Below are positions 30,130 to 40,730 of a stretch of 64,000 nucleotides of DNA, in pieces; positions within the stretch are counted from its first letter, which is position 1; each line of letters begins with the position of its first letter. The stretch is from Campylobacter estrildidarum (GTDB lineage Bacteria > Campylobacterota > Campylobacteria > Campylobacterales > Campylobacteraceae). The position numbers and the translations under genes are program-made. The stretch is taken from the NCBI RefSeq assembly GCF_005406205.1, contig NZ_NXLZ01000003.1, positions 1 to 64,000 of the forward strand, read 5' to 3'. The notes beneath the pieces were generated by a model that saw only the letters and a list, made by a program, of their open reading frames with translations, did not search any database and was not told the origin of the DNA.

Positions 30130-32235
30130 TTAAAATTTCTTTTTATTTACATCCTCTAAAATTGCACTAGCCACGTGATTTACTTCATTTGTAATATGGT
30201 TTGTATTATTAGCAATTTCGGCATTTTCTTTTGTAACAGCTTCAAGTTGCATTATTGTATCGCTAATCTGTGCAATTCCAGCTGTCTGTTCCTTAACAGA
30301 TTCTGCTACTTCATTAATATTTTGAACTAATATATTAATATTAGCTTCAATTTCACTCAAAGATTTTCCTGTTCTTTCAGCAAGCTGTCTAACTTCATCC
30401 GCAACAACAGCAAAACCTCGTCCATGTTCTCCAGCACGTGCAGCTTCTATAGCAGCATTTAATGCTAAGAGATTGGTTTGTTCAGCAATATCTTTAATAA
30501 CACTTGCTATATTTCTAATATCATCTGCTTGATTTGCAACTTCTAAAGTTCTTCCATTGATACTTTGCATAGAATGGTTAATCTGTTCTATGGTAGCCGC
30601 ACTTTGCTCAAGTGATTGTGCCTGTATATCTGAACTTTCTGTTAATTTTTGCATTGAAGTTTTTAACTCTTCAGATTGTAAAGCCAAATTTTTAGAAAAT
30701 TTAGAAGAAGTAATAAGCATTTTTCTAATTTCTCCACCTAAAATATTGGCTGTAAGCTCAACTCCTCCTTGAGCATTTTCTATTGTTTGACTAAAATCAA
30801 GTGCTTTATAACTATCAAATACTTGATTGATTTTATTCATATCAGAACCAATTTTATTTTGCAATACATCAAGCATTCTATTTAAAACATTTTTAAGTTC
30901 TACTAATTGAGGGTTAATAGGAACTTTAGAAATTCTTGTTCTGAAATTTCCACCTTCAATTTCTTTAACTGTTTGTACTGACTCATCAACCGCTTCTTGA
31001 TCTTGCTTTAATGAAACACGAGTTTTTTCGATATTTTCATTTATCATTCTTCCCATAGAACCAAGTTCGTCATTAGAATAAATTTCTATAGGTTTAAGCT
31101 CTATTTTTTCATAATTTAAAAATTTAAAAAACGATTCTAAAGATTTCAATATAATTGGAAGTCTAATTCCAACTATTCTTCTAACACAATAATAAACAAC
31201 AGCTAAAACTACAAATATAAAAATTAGTGAAGCCCCGATAATTAGCATTTGTAGTTTTCTTAAAGGTTTAAATATTGATTCCTTAGGCGCTGTTACCATA
31301 ATACTCCAAGTCGAGTTACCAACTTTAAAACTACTTAAACTCGCATAAGAATCAGCACCTGTAGAAGCTACATAATCAAATATCCCATTTTTTCCTTCTG
31401 ATATAGCCTTATAAACATTTTCAGTTTGATTATTCCTATTATTTTCTTGCATAAGATTTTTAAGCATTAAATTTTTATTTGGATGCACTGCTATATAGCC
31501 TTGCGAATTGAGCAAAACATTAAGCTGACCATCAAAAAGAAGATATTGTGGATCTAATAAATACTTAGAAATAATTTCAAAATCTAAAATTAAACCTACA
31601 ACACCGATAAGCTTATTATGTTTACCAAAAACCGGCATAGCTAAATTTAAACCATTGAAATCTTTCCCATCAAGATTCATTTTTATAGCTCTACCTACAT
31701 AAGTTTTATCTTCTCCATATTGGGCATTTTTTATAATATCTTGCACTATAGCTAAATTTGTAATATCATCTTGGGATTGAATGATTTCTATTCCACCTCG
31801 TTTATCAACCTCTTTGTCAGTATAAAGAATAACAAAATGACCTTTTTTGGTGTTAAAAAATTTACTTTCTTCCTTAAAATAAGCAGGAGGATCAAACAAA
31901 TAAAGATAAGTAAAATTTGAATATGCACTATTATCAAAAAGATTTGTAAGAATATTAGTAATACCATCTATATCCCAATCTTCTTTATCTGTTGATTTTA
32001 GCATTTCCGTAAGAGTGTAAGCTTCACTTTTATTTAAAGCTATCATTTCATTAAATATACCTTGAGCACGAGTTGCATATTCTTTAGATGTCGTCGAAAT
32101 AATACTTTCAGTGTTTTTAGAAATATTTTGGCTTACTTGCTCTGTAATCAAAAATATCAAAACTATTAATCCTAATATTACAATCGTTGCTACTGATAAA
32201 ATTAATTTTGAAGCAATATTTAAAGACTTAAACAT
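30130..32235 (-). CDS. tlp1: Methyl-accepting chemotaxis receptor (Tlp1/CcaA type)
   Basis: A 701-residue transducer. It has a first transmembrane helix (residues 10-32), a periplasmic dCache-type sensor to about 330 (ending [16 protein letters not shown]), and a second helix ([22 protein letters not shown] region). A HAMP-like segment and the conserved signalling domain follow ([29 protein letters not shown]). The gene at this place in C. jejuni is Tlp1, reported to sense aspartate; ligand identity here is by position and similarity. Intact over 2.1 kb, directly next to the broken modE/fdhD genes. Confidence 0.9.
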   Translation of the reverse strand: MFKSLNIASKLILSVATIVILGLIVLIFLITEQVSQNISKNTESIISTTSKEYATRAQGIFNEMIALNKSEAYTLTEMLKSTDKEDWDIDGITNILTNLFDNSAYSNFTYLYLFDPPAYFKEESKFFNTKKGHFVILYTDKEVDKRGGIEIIQSQDDITNLAIVQDIIKNAQYGEDKTYVGRAIKMNLDGKDFNGLNLAMPVFGKHNKLIGVVGLILDFEIISKYLLDPQYLLFDGQLNVLLNSQGYIAVHPNKNLMLKNLMQENNRNNQTENVYKAISEGKNGIFDYVASTGADSYASLSSFKVGNSTWSIMVTAPKESIFKPLRKLQMLIIGASLIFIFVVLAVVYYCVRRIVGIRLPIILKSLESFFKFLNYEKIELKPIEIYSNDELGSMGRMINENIEKTRVSLKQDQEAVDESVQTVKEIEGGNFRTRISKVPINPQLVELKNVLNRMLDVLQNKIGSDMNKINQVFDSYKALDFSQTIENAQGGVELTANILGGEIRKMLITSSKFSKNLALQSEELKTSMQKLTESSDIQAQSLEQSAATIEQINHSMQSINGRTLEVANQADDIRNIASVIKDIAEQTNLLALNAAIEAARAGEHGRGFAVVADEVRQLAERTGKSLSEIEANINILVQNINEVAESVKEQTAGIAQISDTIMQLEAVTKENAEIANNTNHITNEVNHVASAILEDVNKKKF

Positions 32236-32336
32236 CGAATATCCTTAAATTTATTTTCTTTAAAAAACTTTATTTTAACATTATTTTACTTGCAAAAAAA
32301 TAAATATATTGAAATCTATAATTACTTTTTATTCTT

Positions 32337-32583
32337 TAAAAATAATTCTTTAAAACGCTTATTAGCATATTCTTCTATATCTTTTTGCAAAATAGCAAAA
32401 TTTTCCATAAGTTCTATAGCTCTAGGTGTTAATTTTGTCCCTGATTCTTTCGAGCGTCCTTGTCTTGTACTTACCAAAATTTCTTGAGAATTTTTTTGCT
32501 ATTTTAAAAGCTGTTCCACAATCTAATTTTTCATTGCTATTTAGCATTTCTTTCATATAAGAGAGTATTTTTTTATCATCCAT
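32337..32583 (-). pseudogene. modE: modE regulator, broken by one extra base
   Basis: Reading from the ATG at 32583 gives MDDKKILSYMKEMLNSNEKL then a wrong frame and a stop at 32422. Removing one T from the T7 run at 32491-32497 (A7 on the coding strand) restores AFKIAKNSQEILVSTRQGR, then TKLTPRAIELMENF, to a stop at 32337. That matches the winged-helix end of ModE (compare SEHILVERATGG in E. coli). Only the DNA-binding part is present, about 81 residues; no molybdate-binding domain follows, as I recall for Campylobacter ModE. ModE represses molybdate uptake genes. Its start overlaps the fdhD stop. Confidence 0.75.
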
Positions 32584-33354
32584 GAATTCGAAAATCTCCA
32601 CTATAAATATTGATCTTATCTTCTCTTGCAAAACCACAAAGGCTTAAGTCAAATTTTCTTGCTATCATTACACCTAAGCAAGTAGGAGCCGTTCTTGAAA
32701 CTAAAATCGGCACTCTATGCATAATCGTTTTGGCAACCATTTCAGAACTTAAACGATCGCTTACCATTAAAAAACACTGATCAAGTTTAACTCCAGTCAG
32801 TCTCGCTTTACCTAAAGCCTTATCTATGGTATTGTGCTGGGCAATATCTTCTCCGATAAAAAACGTTTTTTCGTCAAAAAAGTTGGCTGTATGTACACAT
32901 CCTGTTTTTTCATATAAATCACATTGAGTATAAAATTGGCTCATTTGCTTTAAAATATAATCTTTGCTAAATTGAGACTTAGAAGATATTTTCATTGCTT
33001 CAATATTTTCTATATCAATATTAGCCATGTGCGCTCTCCCACAACCACTAATCACAACACTTTCGGCATTGAGTTTAGCAAGATTTTTTTATCAATCTTT
33101 GCATCTATATGCACACTCATTCCATCATCTTTGCTTTCAATCCTTTGGATATCTTCTACTTTAGCAATGATATTTTCACTCATCAAATACCCAACCGCTA
33201 AGGCTTGTTCATCAACAGGCGTTGCCATCAAAGCACCATTTTTTTCACCATTAATAAAAATTCCAAGCTTAATTTCACGCACTAAAGTATCATCACAAGT
33301 AAAAGCTTTATCGCCTTTATATTTTAAAATTTGAGTTATAAATAAAGGTTTCAT
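32576..33354 (-). pseudogene. fdhD: fdhD formate dehydrogenase sulfurtransferase, frameshifted
   Basis: FdhD transfers sulfur to the Mo/W cofactor of formate dehydrogenase. The start is intact (MKPLFITQILKYKGD, with TPVDEQALAVGYLMSE). After IDAKIDKK the frame is lost at the T7 run 33084-33090. One more base would give DKKNLAKLNAESVVISGCGRA and continue with ANFFDEKTFFIGEDIAQHN to the end at 32576. The conserved CGxC-type region is altered in the usual Campylobacter way (SGCG). Length 779 bases fits one missing base. It overlaps modE. Confidence 0.88.
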
Positions 33355-33382
33355 TATCGTCTCTTGTAAATAAATTATAAAT

Positions 33383-33388
33383 ATTATA
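33383..33388 (-). promoter_or_regulatory. Candidate -10 box for fdhD
   Basis: The minus strand reads GATATAATATT; TATAAT lies about 30 bases before the fdhD start. It is in the 129-base divergent gap shared with the autotransporter promoter. Confidence 0.4.
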
Positions 33389-33430
33389 TCTAATAAATAG
33401 ATGTTTTTGATAATTTAAGCTTAAATTTAT

Positions 33431-33445
33431 GGGGGGGGGTATAAT
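33431..33445 (+). promoter_or_regulatory. Autotransporter promoter with a nine-G tract abutting the -10 box
   Basis: A run of nine G (33431-33439) is followed without a gap by TATAAT (33440-33445), 38 bases before the autotransporter ATG. Poly-G tracts of 8-11 in Campylobacter are highly slippery. Here the tract replaces the bases just upstream of the -10, so a length change would alter promoter spacing rather than the reading frame. Transcription should begin near 33452. Confidence 0.75.
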
Positions 33446-33483
33446 GCATTTTTCATTTTTTATTATTAAAAAAGGAGTTGTTT

Positions 33484-35718
33484 ATGGCAAAAAAGAGTAA
33501 AATTCTACTCAGTATAGGTGTGGCTACTTTGCTTTATTCTAGTGGCTTCTCGCAGGAAATAACTTTAAATAATCCAAAAGATTTTTCAAAGTATTTCACA
33601 ATAGATAACAATAATGTTTATTTAAAAGATTCCTACAAAAAACAGGATTTAACTTTTAAATTTAACAATGATCTTGGTTTGCCAGATGATTGGTCGGGAC
33701 AAGATGAAACGCCTAATCTTAATATTGATCTAGGAGAACATACTCTATCTTTCACACAAAGTGATTCCAACAAACCCACTTATGTGACTAATTTCAATTT
33801 AAGTGCTAAAGATATCAAAACACAAAATATCATTCTACAAGCTTTCAAACCTTCAACTATCAATGGAAATTTAGAGATGAAAGGAGAAGGAGAGGTAACA
33901 GGGGAAGAAGGCGGTTCAATGGTCTTACTTTTTAATGATGATAATACGGCTTTCAAAGGTGGCTTAAATATCAATGGAAATCTTACAGCTGACTCAACAG
34001 TGTTTGCAACTTATGGTAATTTTATCAAAGTAAATGGCAATGCCAATATTTCAAATTCAGATTTTAAGCTTGTAAAACGCTCTTATACTGATTTGGAAGC
34101 ACACGATGCTATAGTGATCCAAGCTAAAAATTTCAATAAAGATATTTTAGAGAAAAAGAATTTTGCAAGTGCATGGCTTTTAAAATTTATAAATGATTAT
34201 GTTCCAAATGCAAATTTTATAACAAAAGATGCTTTAGAGTCCGGATATGTTATAGATGTTTCAGACAGTAAAGATTTTGATCCTTTAGTGGATTATAAAT
34301 TAAGCATTAAAGATTGTGATGGAAATCAATGTTTAGTTATCAATGGTGGTGTAACCGATGCTGCTAAAGATAAACTCACTCAATTAAAAGTAGATGTAGC
34401 TATGATTGATACATTACTAAAAGAAACATTAGAAGGTGATGAAACGCAAAAAGAAGAATGGGAGAAAGCTAAAGCTGAACTAAACAAGCAAAAACAAGAA
34501 ATTGAAAAACTCATCAATGAAGCAAAAAGTAATGGCGGCAAAATAGACGATAGTAAATATCTTGATCTTGTAGCACCTAATTTAAATTCTAATGACAAAG
34601 CTTCTATTTTAGCCCTTCGCTCTATCACAGATCAATTAGGAAGTATAGGTGCTGACTTAGCAAGTAGAGAAGGTGTAAAACTTGCTCTTAATATCAAAAA
34701 AGATACTGATAATACAGGTAAATCCATCTCTAACTTAAACTCAAGTTCAAGCTCTGTAAATACAACAATGAATGTAGCTAATGACGTTTCAATAGGTCAA
34801 AGAGTAGCTATATTAAATAATCCTTTTGGAAACTATGCATCTAAAATGAGTGGGCTTAAATTTGCTGCCTTAGAAAGCGATATGAGACCAAGTTATGTAA
34901 ATGATTATACTCAAAGTGTTTGGGCTAATGCTTTTGGTGGTGCAAATATCATCGATGGAGATAGCGGTGCAATGTATGGTGCAACCATAGGCTTAGACAA
35001 GCAAGCAAATGATCAGGTTTTATTAGGTATGTATTTTACCTATACAAATGCTAAGATTAAAGACAATACTTTAGAACAAAAAAGCGACAATTTCCAATTA
35101 GGACTTTATTCAAATATCAACATAGCTCCACAATGGGAAATTGGTCTAAAAGCTTACGCTCAAATTTCTCCAACAGATCAAGATCATATGCAAGTAGATG
35201 GTGCTTATAATTCAAGTTATATGAGCAAATTTTTAGGTCTTAGTGCTAATGCTGGTCGCGTGTTTGATTTTAGCAATAATACTTTTTTTGTTAAGCCATT
35301 TGCTGGAGTAAATTATTACTTAAGCTATACTCCATCTCATACAGAAAATGGTACTATTGCTAAGGATATTGATTCTATGGGAAATAATTCTGCAAGTCTT
35401 GAAATAGGAGCAGAATTTAGAAAATATATCGATGAAAAGTCTTATATTTTTGCTACTCCAAAAATTGAACAATTTATTATCAATAGTGGAGATGACTACA
35501 TAGCCAATTTATCTATAAACAATGCTTTTTTCACTAGTGTTGAAGCAAATAACAAGAAAAAAACTTATGGACAAATCATCGTAGGTGGCAATATAGACTT
35601 CACCGAACAATTAAGCATGAATGTTGGCTTAGGTGCTAAGCAAATTTTAGCTGGTAAAGTTGATAATAAAAACGAAACTTATTTAAGTGGTCAAATAGGA
35701 CTAAAATATAAGTTTTAA
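33484..35718 (+). CDS. Type V autotransporter, probable phase-variable surface protein
   Basis: A 744-residue secreted protein. Start at the ATG 33484, with AAGGAG six bases upstream; a TTG two codons earlier is unlikely. Signal peptide MAKKSKILLSIGVATLLYSSGFS. The passenger (residues 25-460) contains beta-helix-like repeats and a charged helical insertion around 300-355. The C-terminal barrel (about 475-744) begins near SVWANAFGGANI and ends with SGQIGLKYKF, a final aromatic outer-membrane signal. It resembles CapA-like Campylobacter autotransporters in build; passenger function is unknown. It is the only plus-strand gene for 30 kb and separates fdhD from fdhC, which are adjacent in C. jejuni as I recall, so it looks inserted. 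Confidence 0.88.
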   Translation: MAKKSKILLSIGVATLLYSSGFSQEITLNNPKDFSKYFTIDNNNVYLKDSYKKQDLTFKFNNDLGLPDDWSGQDETPNLNIDLGEHTLSFTQSDSNKPTYVTNFNLSAKDIKTQNIILQAFKPSTINGNLEMKGEGEVTGEEGGSMVLLFNDDNTAFKGGLNINGNLTADSTVFATYGNFIKVNGNANISNSDFKLVKRSYTDLEAHDAIVIQAKNFNKDILEKKNFASAWLLKFINDYVPNANFITKDALESGYVIDVSDSKDFDPLVDYKLSIKDCDGNQCLVINGGVTDAAKDKLTQLKVDVAMIDTLLKETLEGDETQKEEWEKAKAELNKQKQEIEKLINEAKSNGGKIDDSKYLDLVAPNLNSNDKASILALRSITDQLGSIGADLASREGVKLALNIKKDTDNTGKSISNLNSSSSSVNTTMNVANDVSIGQRVAILNNPFGNYASKMSGLKFAALESDMRPSYVNDYTQSVWANAFGGANIIDGDSGAMYGATIGLDKQANDQVLLGMYFTYTNAKIKDNTLEQKSDNFQLGLYSNINIAPQWEIGLKAYAQISPTDQDHMQVDGAYNSSYMSKFLGLSANAGRVFDFSNNTFFVKPFAGVNYYLSYTPSHTENGTIAKDIDSMGNNSASLEIGAEFRKYIDEKSYIFATPKIEQFIINSGDDYIANLSINNAFFTSVEANNKKKTYGQIIVGGNIDFTEQLSMNVGLGAKQILAGKVDNKNETYLSGQIGLKYKF

Positions 35719-35754
35719 TTTTTAAAAATGAATGCAAAAACTTTTTCTATAAAT

Positions 35755-35773
35755 TAGGGCTTGATAAGCCCTA
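35755..35773 (+). terminator. Hairpin terminator after the autotransporter
   Basis: TAGGGCTT and AAGCCCTA pair as an 8-bp stem around a 3-base GAT loop, 37 bases after the stop. The following ACAAAATTATTTT is only moderately T-rich, so termination strength is uncertain. Confidence 0.6.
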
Positions 35774-36212
35774 CAAAATTATTTTGAAAATAAATTAAAC
35801 AAACGTTTTATTTTTCACTAAATTAAAAATACCATATCAAAAACATTTTACTAAATTTTTGCAAAATAAATCGATAGCAGCTTTTAAAAGCCAAATAAAA
35901 GGTAAATTTATCGTTTTAAAATAATCTTCCATTGTCAAATTTTAAATTATTTAGCAAAGCTAAAAATCTTTATAAAAATAAAATTCGTCAAAAAACTAAA
36001 TTTTTAGAGTTTAAAATTTATCGCGAAAGTATAGTGCAAATTTTTTGTTAAAGCTACTTGACATTTTTAATGCTCAATTGATTTTTTTATAAAAATTGCA
36101 AATAATAATCTGAAGTTAAAAGTCAAAAAAATTTTGTAATCTTCTTGACTTAAAAAATACAATCTTGAAAATATTTTTTCAAAAAAACTGAAAACACTTT
36201 ATTGATAAAACA
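35774..36212. other. Non-coding AT-rich stretch between the autotransporter and fdhC
   Basis: About 440 bases with no open frame of note and no tRNA or clear repeat. Short homopolymer runs and many stops in all frames suggest eroded former coding DNA or insertion-junction sequence. I could not identify a remnant by eye. Confidence 0.4.
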
Positions 36213-37109
36213 CTAAACTTTCTTTTTATCCTCAAGTTCTTTATACCAATAATGATGTAAAATATAAACCTCTTCCTCTTCCTTATAACCAGTGATCATA
36301 GAATGGATACTTCCTTTAATTGCAAAAACAGCCATGTAAATATGCACTCCAAAAAATACCACACAAATAATCCCTAAAATATTATGCACTATGGCAGAAA
36401 TTCTTAAAAGTTCTATTTGAGTTAAACCTAAAAAATTTTGAATTACAACAGAATCAAAATCTACAAAATACATAAACAAACCCGTGACAATCATCAAAAA
36501 GCCGCCAAATACAGCAATATAATACCAAGTTTTTTGACCAAAATTAAACTTGCCTGCAGGAATTGGCTTTTTAACTTTGCTTAAATAGCCTCCAATAATC
36601 ATAAGCCATTTAATATCATAGCTTGCAGGAAGCATTCTTTTAATCCAACATAAAAACATCGGAATAATGGAAATGATAAATAAAATCATCGCTAAAGCAT
36701 GTAGATTTTTACAAATTCTAACAAAATTTCCACTCCCAAAAGTAGATCCAAATATCATAATCGAACCCGTAGGGATTAAAATAATCCAAGAAAGAGCTGC
36801 AATAAAATGAAAAATTCTTTCAAATAAGCTAAAAGTGTAAATTTTCTTTCCATTATGAGAAAATTGCTTTGGCCCAATCACCATATAATGCAAAGCAAAA
36901 GCACTCAAGGCAGCGATAATAGCAATTAGAGCAATCGTTGCGATATATTCTCCTTGCAAACTTGTCCAAAACTTACCAAAAGTATGATAATTTGGAATAT
37001 TACTGATTCGATGATGATCCCATATTTGCGTATCTTGTCCCATTCTTTCTTCACCATAAGCTAATAAATTTACAAAACAAGAAAAAAGCAAGATAAACAT
37101 TTTTTTCAT
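36213..37109 (-). CDS. fdhC: Formate dehydrogenase cytochrome b subunit FdhC
   Basis: A 298-residue membrane cytochrome. Start at MKKMFILLFSCF with AAGGA upstream (ATGA overlap with fdhB). N-terminal signal-like helix, then four membrane helices (around residues 50-70, 100-125, 140-160 and 200-225) and a further one near 245-270. Heme histidines are in FERIFHFIAALSW, NLHALAMI and IVHNILGI. It would pass electrons from FdhB to menaquinone. The gene is open, but its partners fdhA and fdhB are broken, so it probably has no function. Confidence 0.85.
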   Translation of the reverse strand: MKKMFILLFSCFVNLLAYGEERMGQDTQIWDHHRISNIPNYHTFGKFWTSLQGEYIATIALIAIIAALSAFALHYMVIGPKQFSHNGKKIYTFSLFERIFHFIAALSWIILIPTGSIMIFGSTFGSGNFVRICKNLHALAMILFIISIIPMFLCWIKRMLPASYDIKWLMIIGGYLSKVKKPIPAGKFNFGQKTWYYIAVFGGFLMIVTGLFMYFVDFDSVVIQNFLGLTQIELLRISAIVHNILGIICVVFFGVHIYMAVFAIKGSIHSMITGYKEEEEVYILHHYWYKELEDKKKV

Positions 37110-37748
37110 AAACGTTCCTTTCCTATATAGGCGATTTTCCATTCTATACTTTCTTTAGGTGAAGCAATGCCATAGTTTCTATTTATGAGTCTATTTTGAT
37201 AGATTTCTTCGATTTTTGAACTTTCGCCCACCAATAAAGCCTTAGTTGAACACATAGCAGCACACACTGGCACTTTACCTTCTGCGATACGATTTTGTCC
37301 ATAAAGCTCTCTTTCTTTTTGTGAATTTGTTTCTTCAGGACCACCTGCACACATAGTACATTTATCCATAATGCCTTTATTGCCAAAAGCACTATCTTTT
37401 GGAAACTGTGGAGCACCAAAAGGACAAGCATACAAACAATAACCACAGCCTATACAAATTTCTTTATCGTGCAAAACAATACCATCGGCACGTATGTAAA
37501 AACAATCCACAGGGCAAACAATAGAGCAAGGTGCATCATCACAATGCATACAAGAATATAGAAGTTGAAACTTCTTTTCCTTGTACGCCTTCATTAAGAG
37601 TAATCACGCGGCGGCGGCGGATATTAATAGGAAGTTCATGGGCTTCATCACAAGCGACCGCACAACCATTACAATCAATACAACGTTCATTATCGCAAAA
37701 GAATTTTAAACGATCTTTTTCTAAATTTATAAAATTTTCTTTACTCAT
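37106..37748 (-). pseudogene. fdhB: fdhB iron-sulfur subunit, frameshifted by one base
   Basis: The N-terminus is normal (MSKENFINLEKDRLKFFC, with CIDCNGCAVAC), then GVQGKEVSTSI shifts into a stop after FLYAL. Removing one base near 37553-37558 (TATTC to TATC on the coding strand) restores STSISCMHCDDAPCSIVCP and the remaining ferredoxin-type clusters (CIGCGYCLYACP, CTMCAGG). Total 643 bases equals a whole number of codons plus one. FdhB carries four 4Fe-4S clusters linking FdhA to FdhC. The start is overlapped by the fdhA stop. Confidence 0.9.
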
Positions 37749-40541
37749 TTTCCATCCTTGGAAATGCGACAAAGTCCGCCTTTAGTTTCTGGAATTTGAC
37801 ACATAACATCATAACCATAATTTGTAATTGTATTAGCACTCTCTCCACTCACATAAGGCTTAGTTCCTTCAGGGAAATTATGGGTTAAATCCACCCCTTG
37901 CATCACTCCAGTAAAATGAAAAGGTAAGAAAATCATTTCTTTTGCAATACCTGGATTGAATTTCACTCTAACACGAATTTTTGTTCCCTCTGGAGAATGG
38001 ATCCAAATCATATCCCCTTTTTGGATATTTTTTTCTTTTGCAAGATCTGGATTAATCTCACAAAACATTTCAGGCGTTAAACGTGAAAGATACATAGAAG
38101 CTCTATTTTCCATACCTGCACCATTTAGATTAACAAGCCTTGCTGTAATAAGATTGAGTGGAAATTCCTCAGAATAATCCTTAGCCTTTTGCACAGAAAT
38201 AAATTTTGTATCCACGCGATAAAGTGCTTTTTGATCTTCAAAACTAGGATATTTTTGCACCAAATCATTTCTTGGAGAATGGATAGGTTCACGGTGAAGT
38301 GGAATTTTATCCTTAAAAGTCCAAACAATAGCCCTAGCTTTAGCATTACCATAAGGAACTATGCCTTTTTCCATGCATTTATTTGCGATAATATTGCTAT
38401 CATCATAAAACCAAGTTGCACCCATTTTTTCTTTTTCTTCGGCATTTAAGGTAATTCCTAAAATTTTTTCAATATTTTCTTTAGTGATTTGTGGATAACC
38501 TGTATCAATTGGAGAATTTAAAGGTGCATTTTTAGCCAATAAACTTTCACCTTCATATTCAAGTCCAAAATTATTTCTAAAGCCCATACCACCTTTTGCT
38601 ACTTCAATATCTACATTATAAAGCACAGGAGTTCCTGGGTGTTTATCACTCCAGCAAGGCCAAGGAAGTCCGTAATACTCTCCCGCAACTTCATCTTTTC
38701 CCTCTAAAGTGACTTCATTAAATTTATCCCAATTCAAAGTATGTTTTTTAAGTCTTTCAGGACTCCAACCATTTAAACCTATACTTCTAACTGCTCTAGC
38801 AATTTCTTTTGTAGCGTTTTCAGGCCAAATAATCTCACCTTTTTCATCTCGCAAAGTTTTAGTGAAATCTTCATAAAAGCCAAGCTTTTTAGCAAGTTCA
38901 AATAAAATTTCTTGATCTTCCATGCTCTCATAAAGTGGATCAACAACCTTAAATCTCCATTGTGCACTACGATTAGTCGCGGTTACACTTCCACTAGTTT
39001 CAAATTGAGTTGCAGCTGGTAAAAGATAAATTCCATCTTTTCTTTCTGCGATAATACCTGCTTCATTTACAAAAGGATCTGCTAAAACTAGAAGTTCTAA
39101 AGCCTCTAAACCCTCCTTAACTTTAACTTGCTGTGCGGTTGAAGTGATACCATTTCCTAAAACAACTAACGCTTTTAAAGGCGTTCCTGCATTATCAACC
39201 TTATCATTTCCATCCTTGCCATTTAAAGCTGCTACCCACCATCTAGCAAGAGAAAGTCCGGTTTTATGCATCCAATCTTTGCTGACAAAATTTCCTAAAA
39301 GCCATTCATAATCCACACCCCAAATTTTAGCGTAATACCTCCAAGTCGCTTCATTTAAAGGATAATAACCTGGTAAATTTTCACTCAAACAAGCCATATC
39401 CGATGCACCTTGAACGTTATCATGACCACGTAAGATATTAACCCCGCCGCCAAATTTACCTATATTTCCAAGTACCATTTGTAAAATAGGAGCTAAACGC
39501 GTATTTGAAGTGCCTACAGAATGTTGAGTTAAACCCATAGCCCATACTAGAGTAGTCGGTTTATTTTTAGCCACTTCATGAGTGATCTTTACTAAAAGCT
39601 CTTTAGAAATTCCTGTGACATTTTCAACTTCTTCTGCTGTCCATTTTGCAGCTTCTTCACGAATTTTATCGATTCCAAAAACCCTTTCATCGATATATTT
39701 TGTATCCTCTAAGCCCTCATCAAAAATAATCTTTAACATTCCATACATAAAAGCTATATCAGTTCCTGGACGAATTCTTGCGTAAATATCCGCCTTTGCC
39801 GCACTTTTTGTAAATCTAGGATCTACAACAATAAGCTTAGCGCCATTTTCTTTAGCTTTTAAGAAATGCCTAAAACCTACCGGATGATTAACCGCAGGAT
39901 TTGCACCGATAACAATAATACATTTACTTTTTTGTATATCTCCAAGATGGTTTTTCATAGCGCCATAACCAAATGTATTCGCCACACCGGCGACTGTTGC
40001 GCTGTGTCAAATTCGAGCTTGATGAACTACATTATTAGTTCCAAAAATGCTGCAAATTTTCTAATATAATAAGCTTGTTCGTTATTGAGTTTGGCAGATC
40101 CTAAAAACATCACGCTTTCTGGATTTTCTTTACGATAAGCGGCAAGTTTTTCTCCGATCTCGCTTAAAGCTTGTTCATAAGAAATGCGTTTCCACTCTCC
40201 ATTTTCTTTTTTCATAGGATATTTTAAACGCACATGGGAACGCACCATATCAATCATATCAGATCCTTTACAGCAGTGCCCACCTAAACTTATTGGATGA
40301 TCTTGAGCGATTTCTTGACGTACCCAAACTCCATTTTGTACTTCAGCAATGATACCACAACCCACAGAGCAAGCTGTACAGATTGTCTTAATTTTTTGCT
40401 TCCCTTAAACGCTTCTTTTAATTCAGCCTTGCTTGCTTCTCTAAGATTTTCACTTCTTGCAAGCAAAGGGGTAACCAAACTTGAAAAGGCTGCCATTTTT
40501 AGAAAATTACGACGATTAAGTTTTATATCAACACTTGACAT
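37745..40541 (-). pseudogene. fdhA: fdhA selenocysteine formate dehydrogenase catalytic subunit, two frameshifts
   Basis: The catalytic Mo/W-bis-MGD subunit that oxidises formate. It starts MSSVDIKLNRRNFLKMAAF, a Tat signal (RRNFLK). Frame is lost at the T6 run 40392-40397: one more base restores SKKIKTICTACSVGCG, the 4Fe-4S motif. It is lost again at the A5 run 40043-40047: one more base restores AAFFGTNNVVHQARI. The Sec codon TGA then appears at 40007-40009 in ARI-Sec-HSATVAG, near residue 179, followed by an intact body to 37745. Length 2797 fits two missing bases. The Sec context and downstream 740 codons remain clean, so the damage looks recent. Confidence 0.93.
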
Positions 40542-40730
40542 TATTCAGCCTTTGTATAATAATTTTCCCAATTTGCACTTCTTTGAAAAAGCACTTCCTT
40601 TTTCTTACTTCTACCTTTTACTACATCTTTATTTTCTTCTTTGACAAAAGCTAAACCGGCACTAGGCAATAAACTAGCACTTTCTAAAGCTAAAAGCGGA
40701 TTTTTTAAGAAATTCTCTACGATTTTGCAC
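40541..40730 (-). pseudogene. Small Tat-signal protein upstream of fdhA (Cj1513c type), frameshifted
   Basis: A GTG at 40730 begins MQNRREFLKKSAF, a twin-arginine signal; then the frame ends at FRKC. With one T removed from the TTTT run (AAAA at 40692-40695) the frame reads KKSALALESASLLPSAGLAF and continues VKEENKDVVKGRSKKKE to a stop overlapping the fdhA ATG. Length 190 is a multiple of three plus one. This small gene regularly precedes fdhA in epsilonproteobacteria. Short and mostly recognised by its Tat motif and position. Confidence 0.75.

Noticed and set aside
35774-36212. A non-coding RNA gene in the spacer before fdhC
   Set aside because: No clear promoter-hairpin-terminator arrangement or conserved structure could be seen; the stretch looks like eroded AT-rich DNA.
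37745-39985. A stand-alone shorter molybdoenzyme starting at the GTG after the fdhA Sec codon
   Set aside because: The upstream pieces form the Tat signal, the 4Fe-4S motif and the Sec active site of the same FdhA; the GTG merely follows the TGA.
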